Positions 27,593 through 37,899 are shown, counted from the stretch's first letter. The stretch is DNA of 64,000 nt from Bacteroidota bacterium (GCA_016720935.1 JADKJP010000004.1:434001-498000), one strand, 5' to 3'. A program made the numbers and translations. Notes: generated by a model from the sequence alone, not told the origin.

Positions 27593-27995
27593 AGTTTATA
27601 TTTGATTTTGATTTATAAATTCCTTTCTAATAAAGAGCATTTCAAATCCTAAATATCCCTCAGGTCTTGAAGGCGCAAAGATATGAAAATTACAACTATT
27701 TGAATTTTCCAACGTTTCAATTTAAGATAATATCCATGAATACCAAACTACTGAACAGATTTTGATTAATTTTGTTTTATCTGACTGATCAGTATTGATC
27801 AAATGAATAGTATTGATTCATTGAGCGCCATCAAAATTTTTGAAATAACCATGCAAAACAACTGTTTACAAAATTTATCTCTTTAAAAAAGTAAAACAGA
27901 CCTGGTACATGATCTGTCTATAATCTGACAGAATCTTATTATCTTCCTTTACCGATTGATTTTCAGTCATCGTATTTATTTGTACATTTCATTTC
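27593..27995. other. Intergenic region with OsmC promoter and operator-like inverted repeat
   Basis: This 403-bp divergent gap holds no gene that I can support. It contains the TAnnTTTG box for osmC (27676-27683). Near 27785-27822 there are two AGTATTGAT direct repeats, two TGATCA palindromes and an AATGAAT/ATTCATT inverted repeat (27802-27808 and 27816-27822), which could be a regulator site. A TACATTTC near-consensus box at 27983-27990 is too close to the kinase ATG to be its main promoter. Confidence 0.35.
27676..27683 (-). promoter_or_regulatory. Bacteroidota -7 promoter box for osmC
   Basis: The minus strand reads TATCTTTG, an exact TAnnTTTG match, about 80 nt before the osmC ATG. No -33 TTG was found at 19-21 bp. 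Confidence 0.45.
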
Positions 27996-29180
27996 ATGAA
28001 AAAAAGCAGTTACACAATCAGTTGCGGGACATCTACTTGTCAATATGCCTTGTTTGGAATACTGTTTGGTTTGTGCTTTCCGGTGTTTGCCATCATTTTC
28101 GATGTGATGATACATTTGAAATTACCTCTGAATGAAGAATCAATTCTGCTGGTGCACAGGCAAAACCCTTTGCATTACATAATTGACACCGCGCCTTTGT
28201 TTCTCGGGATCGCCTTCGGTGTAGCCGGTTATTATCAGCATCGGTCCAAAATGTTAAATCTAACCCTACAAAAGCAGGCTTCAGTTCTGGAAAATGCAAA
28301 TCAAAAACTTCGTCAAACCCTTGAAGATTTTCATTCCGCCCAAAACTTACTTGTTAAATCAGAGAAACTTGCATCTTTAGGTCAGTTGACAGCAGGAATC
28401 GCACATGAATTACGAAATCCCCTCAATTTCATCAATAACTTTTCTGAATCGAGTAATGAATTACTCGATGAACTTGCTACTCTGGATGATCCAACGCAGC
28501 GTCAGGAAGTCATTGAAATTCTAAAAGGCAATTTTTCCAAAATCCATCTCCACGGTACGCGTGCCAACTCGATTCTGCAAAGCATGATGCTGCATGCCCG
28601 TTCTGAAAAGGCTCAAAAACGCCTGTCTGATATTAACGAAATCACCCGTGATGCCGCAGACATTGCATACCATGGAATGAGTTCAGGAATTATCGGTTTT
28701 TATTGTGATTTTCAAAAAAATCTGCAAAAAGATATTCCACGTATTTTTGTAATTTATGAAGACATCAGCAGAGTTGTTCTGAATTTGCTTACAAATGCAT
28801 TTTATGCTGTGAATGAAAAACGAAAAATGGCAGGAAGCGAATATAAGGCTAAGGTCGTGCTTTCAACAGAAAGAATAAAAACCTCCGACAATCCTGAAAA
28901 TGATAAAATCTGTATTACTGTCTACGATAATGGAACTGGAATAGCAGCTCATATCAAGGACAATATTTTCAATCCTTTTTTTACAACCAAACCTTCCGGG
29001 GAAGGTACTGGTCTCGGACTAAGCATCAGTCATGATATTATCGCAGTACATGGCGGAACCATGACTGTTGATTCAGCAGAAAACGAATTTACAGAATTCA
29101 GGATTTGTCTTCCTTTACTTTCAAAAGAGGAGATCGCACCTGCTATTTCAGGAAGAACCGGACAAGTGAAAGTTTTATAG
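27996..29180 (+). CDS. Membrane-bound sensor histidine kinase
   Basis: This 394-aa two-component kinase has two transmembrane helices (about residues 17-40 and 60-80) enclosing a very short external loop. A coiled coil (about 85-125) follows, then a HisKA domain with LGQLTAGIAHELRNPLNFINN, phospho-accepting His at about 138. The HATPase domain has N box NLLTNAFYAVNEKRK, G1 VYDNGTGIA and G2 GEGTGLGLSISHDII. The tiny external loop suggests it senses a membrane or cytoplasmic cue. No response regulator is adjacent. It converges on the multi-PAS kinase, but the two are different kinase classes. Confidence 0.92.
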   Translation: MKKSSYTISCGTSTCQYALFGILFGLCFPVFAIIFDVMIHLKLPLNEESILLVHRQNPLHYIIDTAPLFLGIAFGVAGYYQHRSKMLNLTLQKQASVLENANQKLRQTLEDFHSAQNLLVKSEKLASLGQLTAGIAHELRNPLNFINNFSESSNELLDELATLDDPTQRQEVIEILKGNFSKIHLHGTRANSILQSMMLHARSEKAQKRLSDINEITRDAADIAYHGMSSGIIGFYCDFQKNLQKDIPRIFVIYEDISRVVLNLLTNAFYAVNEKRKMAGSEYKAKVVLSTERIKTSDNPENDKICITVYDNGTGIAAHIKDNIFNPFFTTKPSGEGTGLGLSISHDIIAVHGGTMTVDSAENEFTEFRICLPLLSKEEIAPAISGRTGQVKVL

Positions 29181-29253
29181 CTTTCACTCTGCTTTTAATC
29201 GGAATTGGCGGATTCAAAGCAGAAGTAAATACGGAAAGTGAATTCTAATTTAG

Positions 29254-32200
29254 CTAATTTTCTTCCTTCAATGGAACTTCAAGTCTGACCACAGTTCCGA
29301 CTCCCGCTTTACTCGCAATATTTAACTTGCCTCCGAACATCTTTGCCCTTTCCTTCATACCCATCAATCCAAGTGTTTTTTTACTGATGACATCAGAAGA
29401 ATCAAAACCCATTCCATCATCTTCAATTACCAAAATCCAGTTGTCTGATGATTTATCAAATGTTGTTTTGATCCGGGATGCCCCGGCATGCCTCGCCACA
29501 TTGGTAAGTGCTTCCTGATAAACCCGGAATATTCCTGTAGATAAATTTTTCTCAAAGGAAACTTCTTCAACAGGTGGCTTGAACTTGCATTCAATTCCAG
29601 TCCTGCGTTCGAATTCCACGCTTGCCCAGTCAAGCGCATCGATAAGTCCAAGATCATCAAGAATACCCGGACGCAAGTCAGAAGAAATACGACGGACTGA
29701 TTTCACCGTATCTTCAATCAAAGAAATCATCGTCGTTATTTTTTCCTGGAGAACAGTTTCTTTCTGCGGAATTTTTCTGCTAAGCCAGGAAGCATCCATT
29801 TTTAGCCCTGTCAATTGCTGACCTAACTCATCATGGATTTCCCGTGAAATTGTAGTTCGCTCTTCTTCACGAATAGTTTCCAGATGTGATGAAAGTTCTC
29901 TCAATTCCAGATTGGATTGCTTCATCATTTGCTCCGCAATGAGTTTTTCGGTTACGTCATTAGCCAGGATCAGAAACGCGGGCTTCCCTTTGTATTCAAT
30001 TTTATGTTCCTTGATTTCTACCTGAACCACATCGCCATTCCTTTTTTTATGAGCGACTACATGTGTCATGCTGTTTTTTGAGCCCGTTCTGATCCTTGAG
30101 GTATTATCCATTTCGTTCTCCGATGTCTGCGCCAACAAATCTGTTGTGGACATTTTCAAAAACTCTTCATTAGAATACCCATAAAATTCAATCGCTGCTT
30201 CATTGGCGGAAATGAATTTCATATCCAAAGCTGATGCCATCCACATCGGCATTGGATTTTTTTTAAACATTAATTTATACTTCTGCTCAGATTGTCTGAT
30301 CGCCTCATCAGCGGTTTTTCTTTCCGTTATATCCTCCGCATAACCATACGAGTATTTCTCTCCTTTTGAATTCTCCTGAACGTTGACTCTGGACTCTATC
30401 CAGCGGATGGCTCCATCAGGTCGGATGATGCGAAACGTGATGCTTGCATTTCGGGTTTCATTTAAGCTTTTGTAAAAATCATAAACATCCTGGTAGTCAT
30501 CAGGGTGGACTGGTTTCAAGAAGTCTAATGTATCTTCATACAAATCTTCACATTTTCCGCCCCAAATGGTTTCATAAGATGGTGTGATATATAGCGTTTG
30601 CATTTGCAGCAGATCGCTTACCCAATATATACCTGAAATATTTTCCACGAGGCTTTGGAACTGGTTTTTGGAATCCTGCAATTCTTCATTCGCCTTTACA
30701 TTGTCGGTAATATCAATTGCGATCCCTTCAATGACCTCCTCTCCTATTTCCAGATCATTGGAAAGTGAAATATTCTCAATAAGGTAAAGTGAGCTACCGT
30801 CTTTTCTTTTTAATTTAGACTGATAATTCGTTAGCGCATTGTTTACCCTCAGTAACTTAAGATACTTTTCACGTTCCGCTTTATCAAAATAAAGAGCATC
30901 TGTATTCAGAGCAAGCAATTCTGCAACCGAATTATACCCAAGCATCTTTGCAGCGGCTTCATTGCATTCCAGAATTTTCCCGGAAACAGTTGTCCTGTAA
31001 ACACCCGCGAGGTTTCTTTCAAACAAAAGACGATATCTGCGTTCGGATTTCAAACGTTTTGCTTCAGCAATTTTTCTCTCCGTAAGATCCCTTCCGATCA
31101 CCAGAATTCGTCCATCCGGCAAGAGTTTAATATTGCTTTCAAGTTCAACAATTTCTTTGCTCTTACAGAGCATTTTAATTTCACTCAAGACAGATTGACC
31201 TTTCGAGAGATGCTCTGCATTGATTTGCTGATATAGGAATACATCAGATACAATAAAGGTTCCGATAGATTTTCCAACTACATCTTTATGATCAAAACCC
31301 AAACGATTACAGGCAATCGGATTGAGGTCAGTAATCACACCGTCTTCATCCAGGATGAAGATCAAATCAGAAGCATGTTCGATCAGGGTCCGATACCTCA
31401 GCTCGCTGGCCTTGAGTTCTGCTTCTACATTCTTCAACTCGGTGATATCGGCGAATGTCCCGTTCCAGACAACATCACCATTTTCTGATTTGCGCGGAAT
31501 TGAATTCCCCCTGATCCATTTAAGAACACCTTGTTTATCACGTATCTGAAAAACATAGATCCAGGGTAATAAGGTGCTTGCTGATTCACTGATAGTCTGG
31601 AACAACTCCTCAATGTAGTCCGGAGTGACAAGTGAAAATGCAGCCAGGGCATCAACATAGCACACCTCTTTTTTTAAACCGGTCAGCTGTTCTATCCCAT
31701 CGCTTACAAATGTAAATTTCATTTCGCCTTGCGTTGTCAGCACAAACTGATAAACCGCGCCGGGAACAGAAGAACTGATTTCTCTCAATTGCTCAGCCAG
31801 CATCTGAGATTCACGTTCCACTTTCTTACTTTCAGTAATTTCGTTGGAAAGAATAAAGATCCCTTCATCAACAGGTTCCACACTGACTTCGTACCATCTT
31901 ACACTATTGTCTTTAAAAGTATAATCAAATTCAGCATGCAAGGGTTTGCGATCCTTCATACACTGATCCAACCAGCTAAATATTTTGGAGTTCACGACCC
32001 TTGGGTAAATATCCAGAAATGATTTACCGATTAAATTTTCAGGAGTACTTTCTCCATATGAAGCTGCTATTTTATTTACATATAAATAAGTCCAGTCAAA
32101 CGCGAAAACAATACAGCCCACAAAAGCCTGATCCAGAATGGACCGGACCCGCTCTGTAATTTTCAGACGTTCGTCTTCTTCCCTTTTTTGGGCAGTGATG

Positions 32201-33309
32201 TCCCTGTAATAGGATGAAATTCCGTCAGGTGATGGATAGATATGGTCTTCATACCAGCGTCCGGTGCTTTCAGAAAAAAGCTGGACGTTCATGGGTTTCT
32301 GGGAAGCCATCGCTTCGTGTAATGCATTGTAGAATGGCTCGTTCCTGGTTTGCGGAAACTCATCCCAGATATTTTTTCCAATTAAATCAGCCGGAACCCT
32401 GCCATGAAGCTCACCTGCTTTCTCATTGAGATATATATAATTCCAATTGGCATCCAAAGCGATGAAGGCGTCAGAAATTCTTTCAAATACGAATTGTAAT
32501 TCCTGATTTTGTTCGTGTACTTTTTTCTTAAGGCCCTTATTAAATTCTTCTATTTGAGATTTTTCAATGTACTGACTGGTGATGTCAGTATTTATTCCCA
32601 CCAAACCGATTGGTTCCCCGAAAACATTCCTGATCAATGAAATGGAAGACAGCACATGCAAAGTATCTCCATTTTTATTTTTCTGCCTTTTTTCTCCTTT
32701 CCAATGTCCATTTTTATTTACACTTTCCAGAATCTGTTTTCGTTCTTCCGAAGTAATTATTGTCTGTAACACTTCTCCGGTAGTTTTGCCTATTACCTCC
32801 GGAAGGCTATACCCATACAAATTTTCCGCCCCTTTATTCCAGGTTTGAATTACAAAATTCAAATCTGTAAAAATCACCGCATCACTGGTTTGTTCTACCA
32901 ATGTGGCGAACAGCCAGGCTTCATCAGCCGCTTTTTTTCGCTCTGTAATATTTTTATTGAAAAACAATACCTCATTCACTTCACCGCTTTCATTCTTTAA
33001 AAAGATCGCCGTCGAAACAATATTGATTTCATTTCCATTTTTATTGTGATGCAAGACTTCTGCTGTTAAAGCTTCATTCATGTGGTTTATTTCATTCTTG
33101 AACGCAATCGAATCTTCCGCATTATTCTTTAACAAACTGAAATAAGAGGACCCAAGTACTTCGTCGGAAGAATAACCATAAATTTCTTCCGCTACTTTAT
33201 TCCATACTTTAATCTTATAGTTTTTATCAGTGCGTATGATGGCACCGCTTACATTGTCCATCAATGTTTTCAGATAAACTTCATCCCGGTATTCCAGATT
33301 TTTCATCAT
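29254..33309 (-). CDS. Soluble multi-PAS sensor histidine kinase (HisKA_3 type)
   Basis: This very large (1351 aa) cytoplasmic kinase has a chain of about nine PAS/PAC domains, each with the D/N-x-x-I...N-x-x-x-x-x-x-x-GY/G pattern (for example IRTDKNYKIKVWNKVAEEIYGY at the N-terminus). Several PAC ends read G-x-x-x-D-I-T-E-R/Q-K. The C-terminal kinase core is of the NarX/DesK class: a coiled linker, EERTTISREIHDELGQQLTGLK with the phospho-accepting His at about 1159, then an HATPase domain (YQEALTNVARHA, IEDDGMGFD, TLGLMGMKERA). No membrane segment is visible. Such kinases normally pair with a LuxR/NarL-type response regulator, and none is in this window. Confidence 0.92.
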   Translation of the reverse strand: MMKNLEYRDEVYLKTLMDNVSGAIIRTDKNYKIKVWNKVAEEIYGYSSDEVLGSSYFSLLKNNAEDSIAFKNEINHMNEALTAEVLHHNKNGNEINIVSTAIFLKNESGEVNEVLFFNKNITERKKAADEAWLFATLVEQTSDAVIFTDLNFVIQTWNKGAENLYGYSLPEVIGKTTGEVLQTIITSEERKQILESVNKNGHWKGEKRQKNKNGDTLHVLSSISLIRNVFGEPIGLVGINTDITSQYIEKSQIEEFNKGLKKKVHEQNQELQFVFERISDAFIALDANWNYIYLNEKAGELHGRVPADLIGKNIWDEFPQTRNEPFYNALHEAMASQKPMNVQLFSESTGRWYEDHIYPSPDGISSYYRDITAQKREEDERLKITERVRSILDQAFVGCIVFAFDWTYLYVNKIAASYGESTPENLIGKSFLDIYPRVVNSKIFSWLDQCMKDRKPLHAEFDYTFKDNSVRWYEVSVEPVDEGIFILSNEITESKKVERESQMLAEQLREISSSVPGAVYQFVLTTQGEMKFTFVSDGIEQLTGLKKEVCYVDALAAFSLVTPDYIEELFQTISESASTLLPWIYVFQIRDKQGVLKWIRGNSIPRKSENGDVVWNGTFADITELKNVEAELKASELRYRTLIEHASDLIFILDEDGVITDLNPIACNRLGFDHKDVVGKSIGTFIVSDVFLYQQINAEHLSKGQSVLSEIKMLCKSKEIVELESNIKLLPDGRILVIGRDLTERKIAEAKRLKSERRYRLLFERNLAGVYRTTVSGKILECNEAAAKMLGYNSVAELLALNTDALYFDKAEREKYLKLLRVNNALTNYQSKLKRKDGSSLYLIENISLSNDLEIGEEVIEGIAIDITDNVKANEELQDSKNQFQSLVENISGIYWVSDLLQMQTLYITPSYETIWGGKCEDLYEDTLDFLKPVHPDDYQDVYDFYKSLNETRNASITFRIIRPDGAIRWIESRVNVQENSKGEKYSYGYAEDITERKTADEAIRQSEQKYKLMFKKNPMPMWMASALDMKFISANEAAIEFYGYSNEEFLKMSTTDLLAQTSENEMDNTSRIRTGSKNSMTHVVAHKKRNGDVVQVEIKEHKIEYKGKPAFLILANDVTEKLIAEQMMKQSNLELRELSSHLETIREEERTTISREIHDELGQQLTGLKMDASWLSRKIPQKETVLQEKITTMISLIEDTVKSVRRISSDLRPGILDDLGLIDALDWASVEFERRTGIECKFKPPVEEVSFEKNLSTGIFRVYQEALTNVARHAGASRIKTTFDKSSDNWILVIEDDGMGFDSSDVISKKTLGLMGMKERAKMFGGKLNIASKAGVGTVVRLEVPLKEEN

Positions 33310-33657
33310 TTCGAGGTATTTATATTACGCAGATCCTAAGGGGATTTATTTCGCAGTATTCTTAGCCAGACTGAATTTAATAAATTTTCATATACAGAAC
33401 TCAGGTAGCAGATGGAATTTATCCTTATTGTCAACATTCCTATCATAGGAAAGAACAATAAATTTAATTGGAAGAATGAGATGGGCTTAATCTTGCACTT
33501 TCTGATGGCATGAGTTAAATGTCAACGAAAAGCCACACTTTTCTGGTACGATAAGAAGAAATATTCCCGACAAATATTTCGGCAAATGAGCATATCGAAA
33601 TTACTCCGTCAACGAACCGGAAAATATAAAAACAGAAAAGGGAGGTCGGAAAATGGA
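33310..33657. other. Intergenic region, nothing recognised
   Basis: This 348-bp gap lies between the start of the multi-PAS kinase and the end of the T9SS Asp-box gene. It should hold the kinase promoter, but no TAnnTTTG match, hairpin terminator, RNA gene or credible short open frame was found. Confidence 0.5.
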
Positions 33658-35541
33658 CTAATTTTGAAGTACTACAAATTCCTTCGCGATCAAACCTCTT
33701 TTACTTCTGAGAACCAGCGAATAATTCCCGCTTTTTAAGGATTTCACAGGCAGGTTGATTTTGAAACCATCTGTAATTTCACCGGAAAAAACTGATGTTA
33801 CAAAAGCGCCATGACTATCATAAATTTTCAGGCTGACATTTTCAATTCCCGAAGATTTCAGTTCAGCAGAAGCAAAACCGTACACAGGGTTTGGAAATAC
33901 ATTGAGGGAAATGACTCCGGCACTATTCAAAACAGGAAGTCCCACATTGGACACAAGTGGAACGATAGCTGCATAAAGATTCATCTCTCCATCATTCGTC
34001 CGTCCATCGCTCCAAATTGGAATCGCATACATTTCAGTAGACAATACCGCATTGTATTCTCCAATTCCAAAATTCTGATTTATGGCACCAACAGTATTGA
34101 AATCCGTTGGTTGGTTACTCACAGGGATATCGTTGTTAAAAGTCGCTCCTCCATCATTTGACCATGCGATATAGTAATCTGTGTTTGCGGTGCCCGGATA
34201 ATTTCGTCTGTCATACCAGGAAACAATCACAACTCCCGATGCATTCACACAAATACTCGGGTAATATTGCTCTGTTTGATCACTGCTGAGTGTATTGTTT
34301 AAAGGAACCGCGTTACTCCAGCTGGCACCGCCATCGGTAGATCTTGAAAAGTAAATATCCGCAGCGTTCGGACCACTTGTATTCACTCCGTTGGCGGTCC
34401 ACACCATATACACGTTTCCGGAAGAGGATAAACCTGTGGTTTGATCGGCAGCAATATACGAACAGGGATACATCCGCTGCACATCAATACCGGTAATGGT
34501 TTGTCCGATCAATCCTGATGAATAATTGTACAGCTGAACATCACTTACCTTATTCGGAGCACTGAAGTTTGCACCTCCATCAGTGGACACACTGTGATAC
34601 ACAGCATAGTTTATACTGTCCTGTGATCCAAAAAAACTAACATGAATATTACCGGATCCATCCACATCAATTCCACTAAACTGGACAAAACGAAATGAAT
34701 TATCCGAAACATATACAGAGTTTGAAAATGAAGAAGCTGCAGCATCCTTTCTTCTCACGGCTATAGTATTTAAATTATTCGGTCCGCCAACTTCGTAATA
34801 CGCGCAATAAAGATTGTTCTGATACGCCGAATTTGAACAATCCACAGCAAGCCACTCCTTGTCAGCAGCCGGGCCATTGAATAAGGAGGGGTCAAACAAT
34901 GCTGAAAACGGTCCTGTGGTTTCAATAATAGAAGCATTCGCACCTCTTTGCCAGGTAATGCCGCCATCATCAGAATAAGCCCAAAGCAATTGCCAGGTGA
35001 TCGATGTAAATCCCTGTAAATACAGATTTATCCAGCTTGTATACACTCTTCCATTTTTATCAAAGGCAAAATTCGGATCCCCTCCTCCGGCTATTGTTAC
35101 CCCTGAAACAGTTGGAAGAGGATCAAATGAACTTCTTGTCCAGGTAGAACCAAAGTCCTGTGTATAATAAATATGATTTACCGGAACATCCGTTGTGGCT
35201 GAACCATTTGGATCCACAGCATTCGCGGAACAGACCCAGTTATTGCTATCCAGAGGGTTCATTGCCGCATGAAGTTCTGATTCCGCCTCGCTCCCGCCGC
35301 TGACAACCCTTTCTGTGGTATTTATCCGATCCGAAAAATATTGACGTGCTTCTGAACGATATTGAACCGGAATATGACGAACAAATTTATCATCCTTGAA
35401 AATTCCGGGTCTGATTTTCTCCTGAAGAATGCCACGCACTATTTTATTAGCAGTTTCCTTGCTTACACGACCCTGTCCGGAAGAAGTGGATTGGAGTAAA
35501 AATGCAGAAAGTGCAATGAATAATAAAGCAATGCGTTTCAT
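33658..35541 (-). CDS. Secreted Asp-box (sialidase-like) repeat protein with T9SS type A sorting domain
   Basis: This 627-aa exported protein has a signal peptide (ends LLQSTSSG, about residue 23). Several Asp-box motifs of the S-x-D-x-G-x-x-W/F type are visible: YSDDGGITWQRGA, VSTDGGANFSAP, STDGGASWSNAV and SNDGGATFNND. These are the hallmark of BNR/sialidase-like six-bladed propellers, but the arginine triad of true sialidases cannot be confirmed by eye. The C-terminal about 75 residues form a sorting domain (SLNVFPNPVYGFASAELKSSG, KSGNYSLVLRSKRGLIAKEFVVLQN). Surface glycan or protein binding is plausible; the activity is not known. Confidence 0.82.
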   Translation of the reverse strand: MKRIALLFIALSAFLLQSTSSGQGRVSKETANKIVRGILQEKIRPGIFKDDKFVRHIPVQYRSEARQYFSDRINTTERVVSGGSEAESELHAAMNPLDSNNWVCSANAVDPNGSATTDVPVNHIYYTQDFGSTWTRSSFDPLPTVSGVTIAGGGDPNFAFDKNGRVYTSWINLYLQGFTSITWQLLWAYSDDGGITWQRGANASIIETTGPFSALFDPSLFNGPAADKEWLAVDCSNSAYQNNLYCAYYEVGGPNNLNTIAVRRKDAAASSFSNSVYVSDNSFRFVQFSGIDVDGSGNIHVSFFGSQDSINYAVYHSVSTDGGANFSAPNKVSDVQLYNYSSGLIGQTITGIDVQRMYPCSYIAADQTTGLSSSGNVYMVWTANGVNTSGPNAADIYFSRSTDGGASWSNAVPLNNTLSSDQTEQYYPSICVNASGVVIVSWYDRRNYPGTANTDYYIAWSNDGGATFNNDIPVSNQPTDFNTVGAINQNFGIGEYNAVLSTEMYAIPIWSDGRTNDGEMNLYAAIVPLVSNVGLPVLNSAGVISLNVFPNPVYGFASAELKSSGIENVSLKIYDSHGAFVTSVFSGEITDGFKINLPVKSLKSGNYSLVLRSKRGLIAKEFVVLQN

Positions 35542-35656
35542 AGCTCAGGGGTTTTAATAAAACTAAATATACAAATTCTTATGATATTGCTGACCCAGAA
35601 GACCGGTTCAGATTTTTCACAATCCGGATCAATTACCGCACAAAAAATAAAATTGA

Positions 35657-37582
35657 TTAAGCAACTCCTTCCACAAAGTACATATCAATTTCACCTTTGT
35701 TTTTGGCCTGAATTTTTCCGCGATGGAAGCATTTGAATTTATCCTTCACAAGTTCATAGGTCGTACCGGAAATGTTCACCTTTCCTGTTTCACCACTACT
35801 TTCCATACGGGATGCTGTATTTACGGTGTCGCCCCAGATATCGTATGCAAACTTTTTAATACCAACAATACCGGCAACCACCGGGCCTGTGTGAATTCCT
35901 AACCGGAGCTCAAAGTAAGGCTGATCTTTTTGCATCCTTTCCTTTTTATTACGGGCAATGAATTCCTGCATTTCAATACCGGCTCTGACCACATCTTCGG
36001 GATGACTGGAGTTTGCTACCGGTAAACCACCTGCGCACATGTAGGCATCACCAATGGTTTTGATTTTTTCAATATTGTATTTGGTTACAATTTTATCGAA
36101 TTCACTGTAACAATAATTAATTTCCTGCACCAGTTCTTCCGCGGAAAGTCTTTCGCTGGCTTGTGTAAAATTTTTAAAATCTGTAAAGAGCACTGATACA
36201 GAATCAAAACTTTTAGCTTTCGCGGTTCCGGTTGCCTTTAACTCTTCCGCCGTTTCTTCCGGCAGGATGTTCAGCAACAATTCATCGCTGCGTTTTTTCT
36301 CTTTTGAGATCCTGTTTCGTTGTGTAAAAAACACACCTGCAAATAATAATACCACCGCGAAACCGCCTATGAAACTATTTCTTACAAGCTTTTGTCTGCT
36401 GATTTCCTTTGCCTTCAATTCCTGGTCTTTTGTGAGCAGGTTTATCTGTCCTTCTTTCTTTTCGATATCAAAGGTAAATTGAAGCGTTCCCAGTTTTTTA
36501 TTCGCGTCAATATTGTATAATGTATCCTTGATTCCGATCAGAAGCTCCAGGTATTTATTTGCATTGGCATAATCTTTTTGTGCCGTATAAACTTTTGACA
36601 AGCCCTCATAAATATCACGAAGCCCATAGTTAGAGCCGATTTCTTTCGCGAAGTTTTCTGCCTCCTTATAACTGGAAAGAGCGGATTGATAATCCCGCTT
36701 CTCCAGATATGTCTGGGCCAGACCTACCAAAGAAATGGATATATCGCTTTTTGCTTCCAGACTTTTAGCAATATCATAAGCCTTTTTCTGGATGGCGATT
36801 GCCTTGTCATAATTCTTCTGTTTCTTATAGACCAGTCCAATATCGTTCAGGGTGTAGGGTTCGTCCTGAGTGCCTTCAACAGCTTTGAGGGATATTTCAT
36901 AATAATAAAGGGCTGAATCAAGTACGCCATTGTTATAATAGATCTCTCCGATATTCACTGTAATCGCTCCAATTGAGCCGGCATCCCTTTCCGCCATCGC
37001 TTCACAGAGATCATAAGCTCTGATGAGATAACTGAGTGCTTCGGGGTAGGTGTTCTGTTTCAGAGCATACACAGCACCCACGTTTCCCATACAAGTGACC
37101 ATACGGAGTGTATCGTTGATCGCCTCCGCGATTTTGAGTGACTTCAAAAACAATTCAAGGGCTTTTACATCATCTCCTTTATTGAAATAGATATTACCCA
37201 TGTTGCTGTAGATGTTCGCCGCTCCTTTTTTGTCACCTATAGAGTCAAATACCGCCAGTGAAGACTCGTAATTCTGGAGCGCTTTCACATAATCTCCTTT
37301 ATTAAAATGACTGATGGCAATTGCTTTGTAAGAAAGAGCAAACCCTTTGGCATATCGAATTTTTACAGCCAGTTGGTTTGCCTGTTCTGCAAAATGTAAA
37401 CTCAACTGGACATTGGATGCCAGGTAGGTCTTTGAGAGTTCAATCAGCGCATTCACACTGGTTGAATCGTTACGATTGAGGTTAATGATTGCTTTTAGAC
37501 TATCCTGCTCCCGGCTTTGGGCAAAAGCACCGGAACAGTACATGATAAAAATGAAAAGGGGCAATAGACTAATTCGATACAT
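35657..37582 (-). CDS. TPR-containing membrane adenylate cyclase (class III)
   Basis: This 641-aa protein has an N-terminal signal sequence (MYRISLLPLFIFIMYCSGAF, cleavage after AFAQ) and about seven to eight TPR units (residues about 35-360). One transmembrane helix (FIGGFAVVLLFAGVFF) leads into a cytoplasmic class III cyclase domain beginning SVLFTDFKNFTQASERL. The metal-binding aspartates are in LFTDFKNF and KTIGDAYM. The lysine of EKIKTIGDAY and the aspartate of YDIWGDTVN are the residues that select adenine, so cAMP is the expected product. TPRs outside and cyclase inside imply transmembrane signalling. The ATG at 37582 is preferred to an upstream TTG at 37618 because it starts the signal peptide. 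Confidence 0.9.
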   Translation of the reverse strand: MYRISLLPLFIFIMYCSGAFAQSREQDSLKAIINLNRNDSTSVNALIELSKTYLASNVQLSLHFAEQANQLAVKIRYAKGFALSYKAIAISHFNKGDYVKALQNYESSLAVFDSIGDKKGAANIYSNMGNIYFNKGDDVKALELFLKSLKIAEAINDTLRMVTCMGNVGAVYALKQNTYPEALSYLIRAYDLCEAMAERDAGSIGAITVNIGEIYYNNGVLDSALYYYEISLKAVEGTQDEPYTLNDIGLVYKKQKNYDKAIAIQKKAYDIAKSLEAKSDISISLVGLAQTYLEKRDYQSALSSYKEAENFAKEIGSNYGLRDIYEGLSKVYTAQKDYANANKYLELLIGIKDTLYNIDANKKLGTLQFTFDIEKKEGQINLLTKDQELKAKEISRQKLVRNSFIGGFAVVLLFAGVFFTQRNRISKEKKRSDELLLNILPEETAEELKATGTAKAKSFDSVSVLFTDFKNFTQASERLSAEELVQEINYCYSEFDKIVTKYNIEKIKTIGDAYMCAGGLPVANSSHPEDVVRAGIEMQEFIARNKKERMQKDQPYFELRLGIHTGPVVAGIVGIKKFAYDIWGDTVNTASRMESSGETGKVNISGTTYELVKDKFKCFHRGKIQAKNKGEIDMYFVEGVA

Positions 37583-37840
37583 ATTCAGCCTGGTTTTCAG
37601 AAATCCAATCTGAATCAAAGAAACAATTTTTTATTTTAACAGAAAAAAGTCAAAATCCCCAAGCAATTCCGGAGACAGTTAATGTCCAATTGACTGAAGA
37701 CTAGTGTAATTATTTGAACTACACATTTGGTATTTTTTGATTTAAAGTAACATTTACCAGAAGTCGGGATAAAGTCCGGCAAGTCTGAACCGGTTTTTAG
37801 TATTCAAAATGAAATCGAAAATCAGATAAAGGATATTAAA

Positions 37841-37867
37841 AAACCCAATCCGGACAGGATCGGGTTT
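37841..37867 (-). terminator. Second (distal) terminator of peptide cassette B-A
   Basis: On the minus strand AAACCCGATCC pairs with GGATTGGGTTT across a 5-nt loop (one G-U wobble) and runs into a T tract (TTTTTTAA). It follows the AAATGAGAGAC hairpin by a few bases in the direction of transcription, making a tandem terminator. Confidence 0.8.
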
Positions 37868-37874
37868 AAATAGA

Positions 37875-37899
37875 AAATGAGAGACAGGGTCTCTCATTT
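37875..37899 (-). terminator. Terminator of peptide cassette B-A, copy of the one behind cassette D-C
   Basis: A perfect 11-bp stem (AAATGAGAGAC at 37875-37885, complement at 37889-37899) has a 3-nt loop. The identical 11-bp arms recur at 41981-42007 behind the other peptide cassette, so the terminator was duplicated together with the genes. Confidence 0.85.

Noticed and set aside
29188..29223. Hairpin between the two kinases as terminator
   Set aside because: Only an 8-bp stem with a 20-nt loop and no clear T tract; too weak to call.
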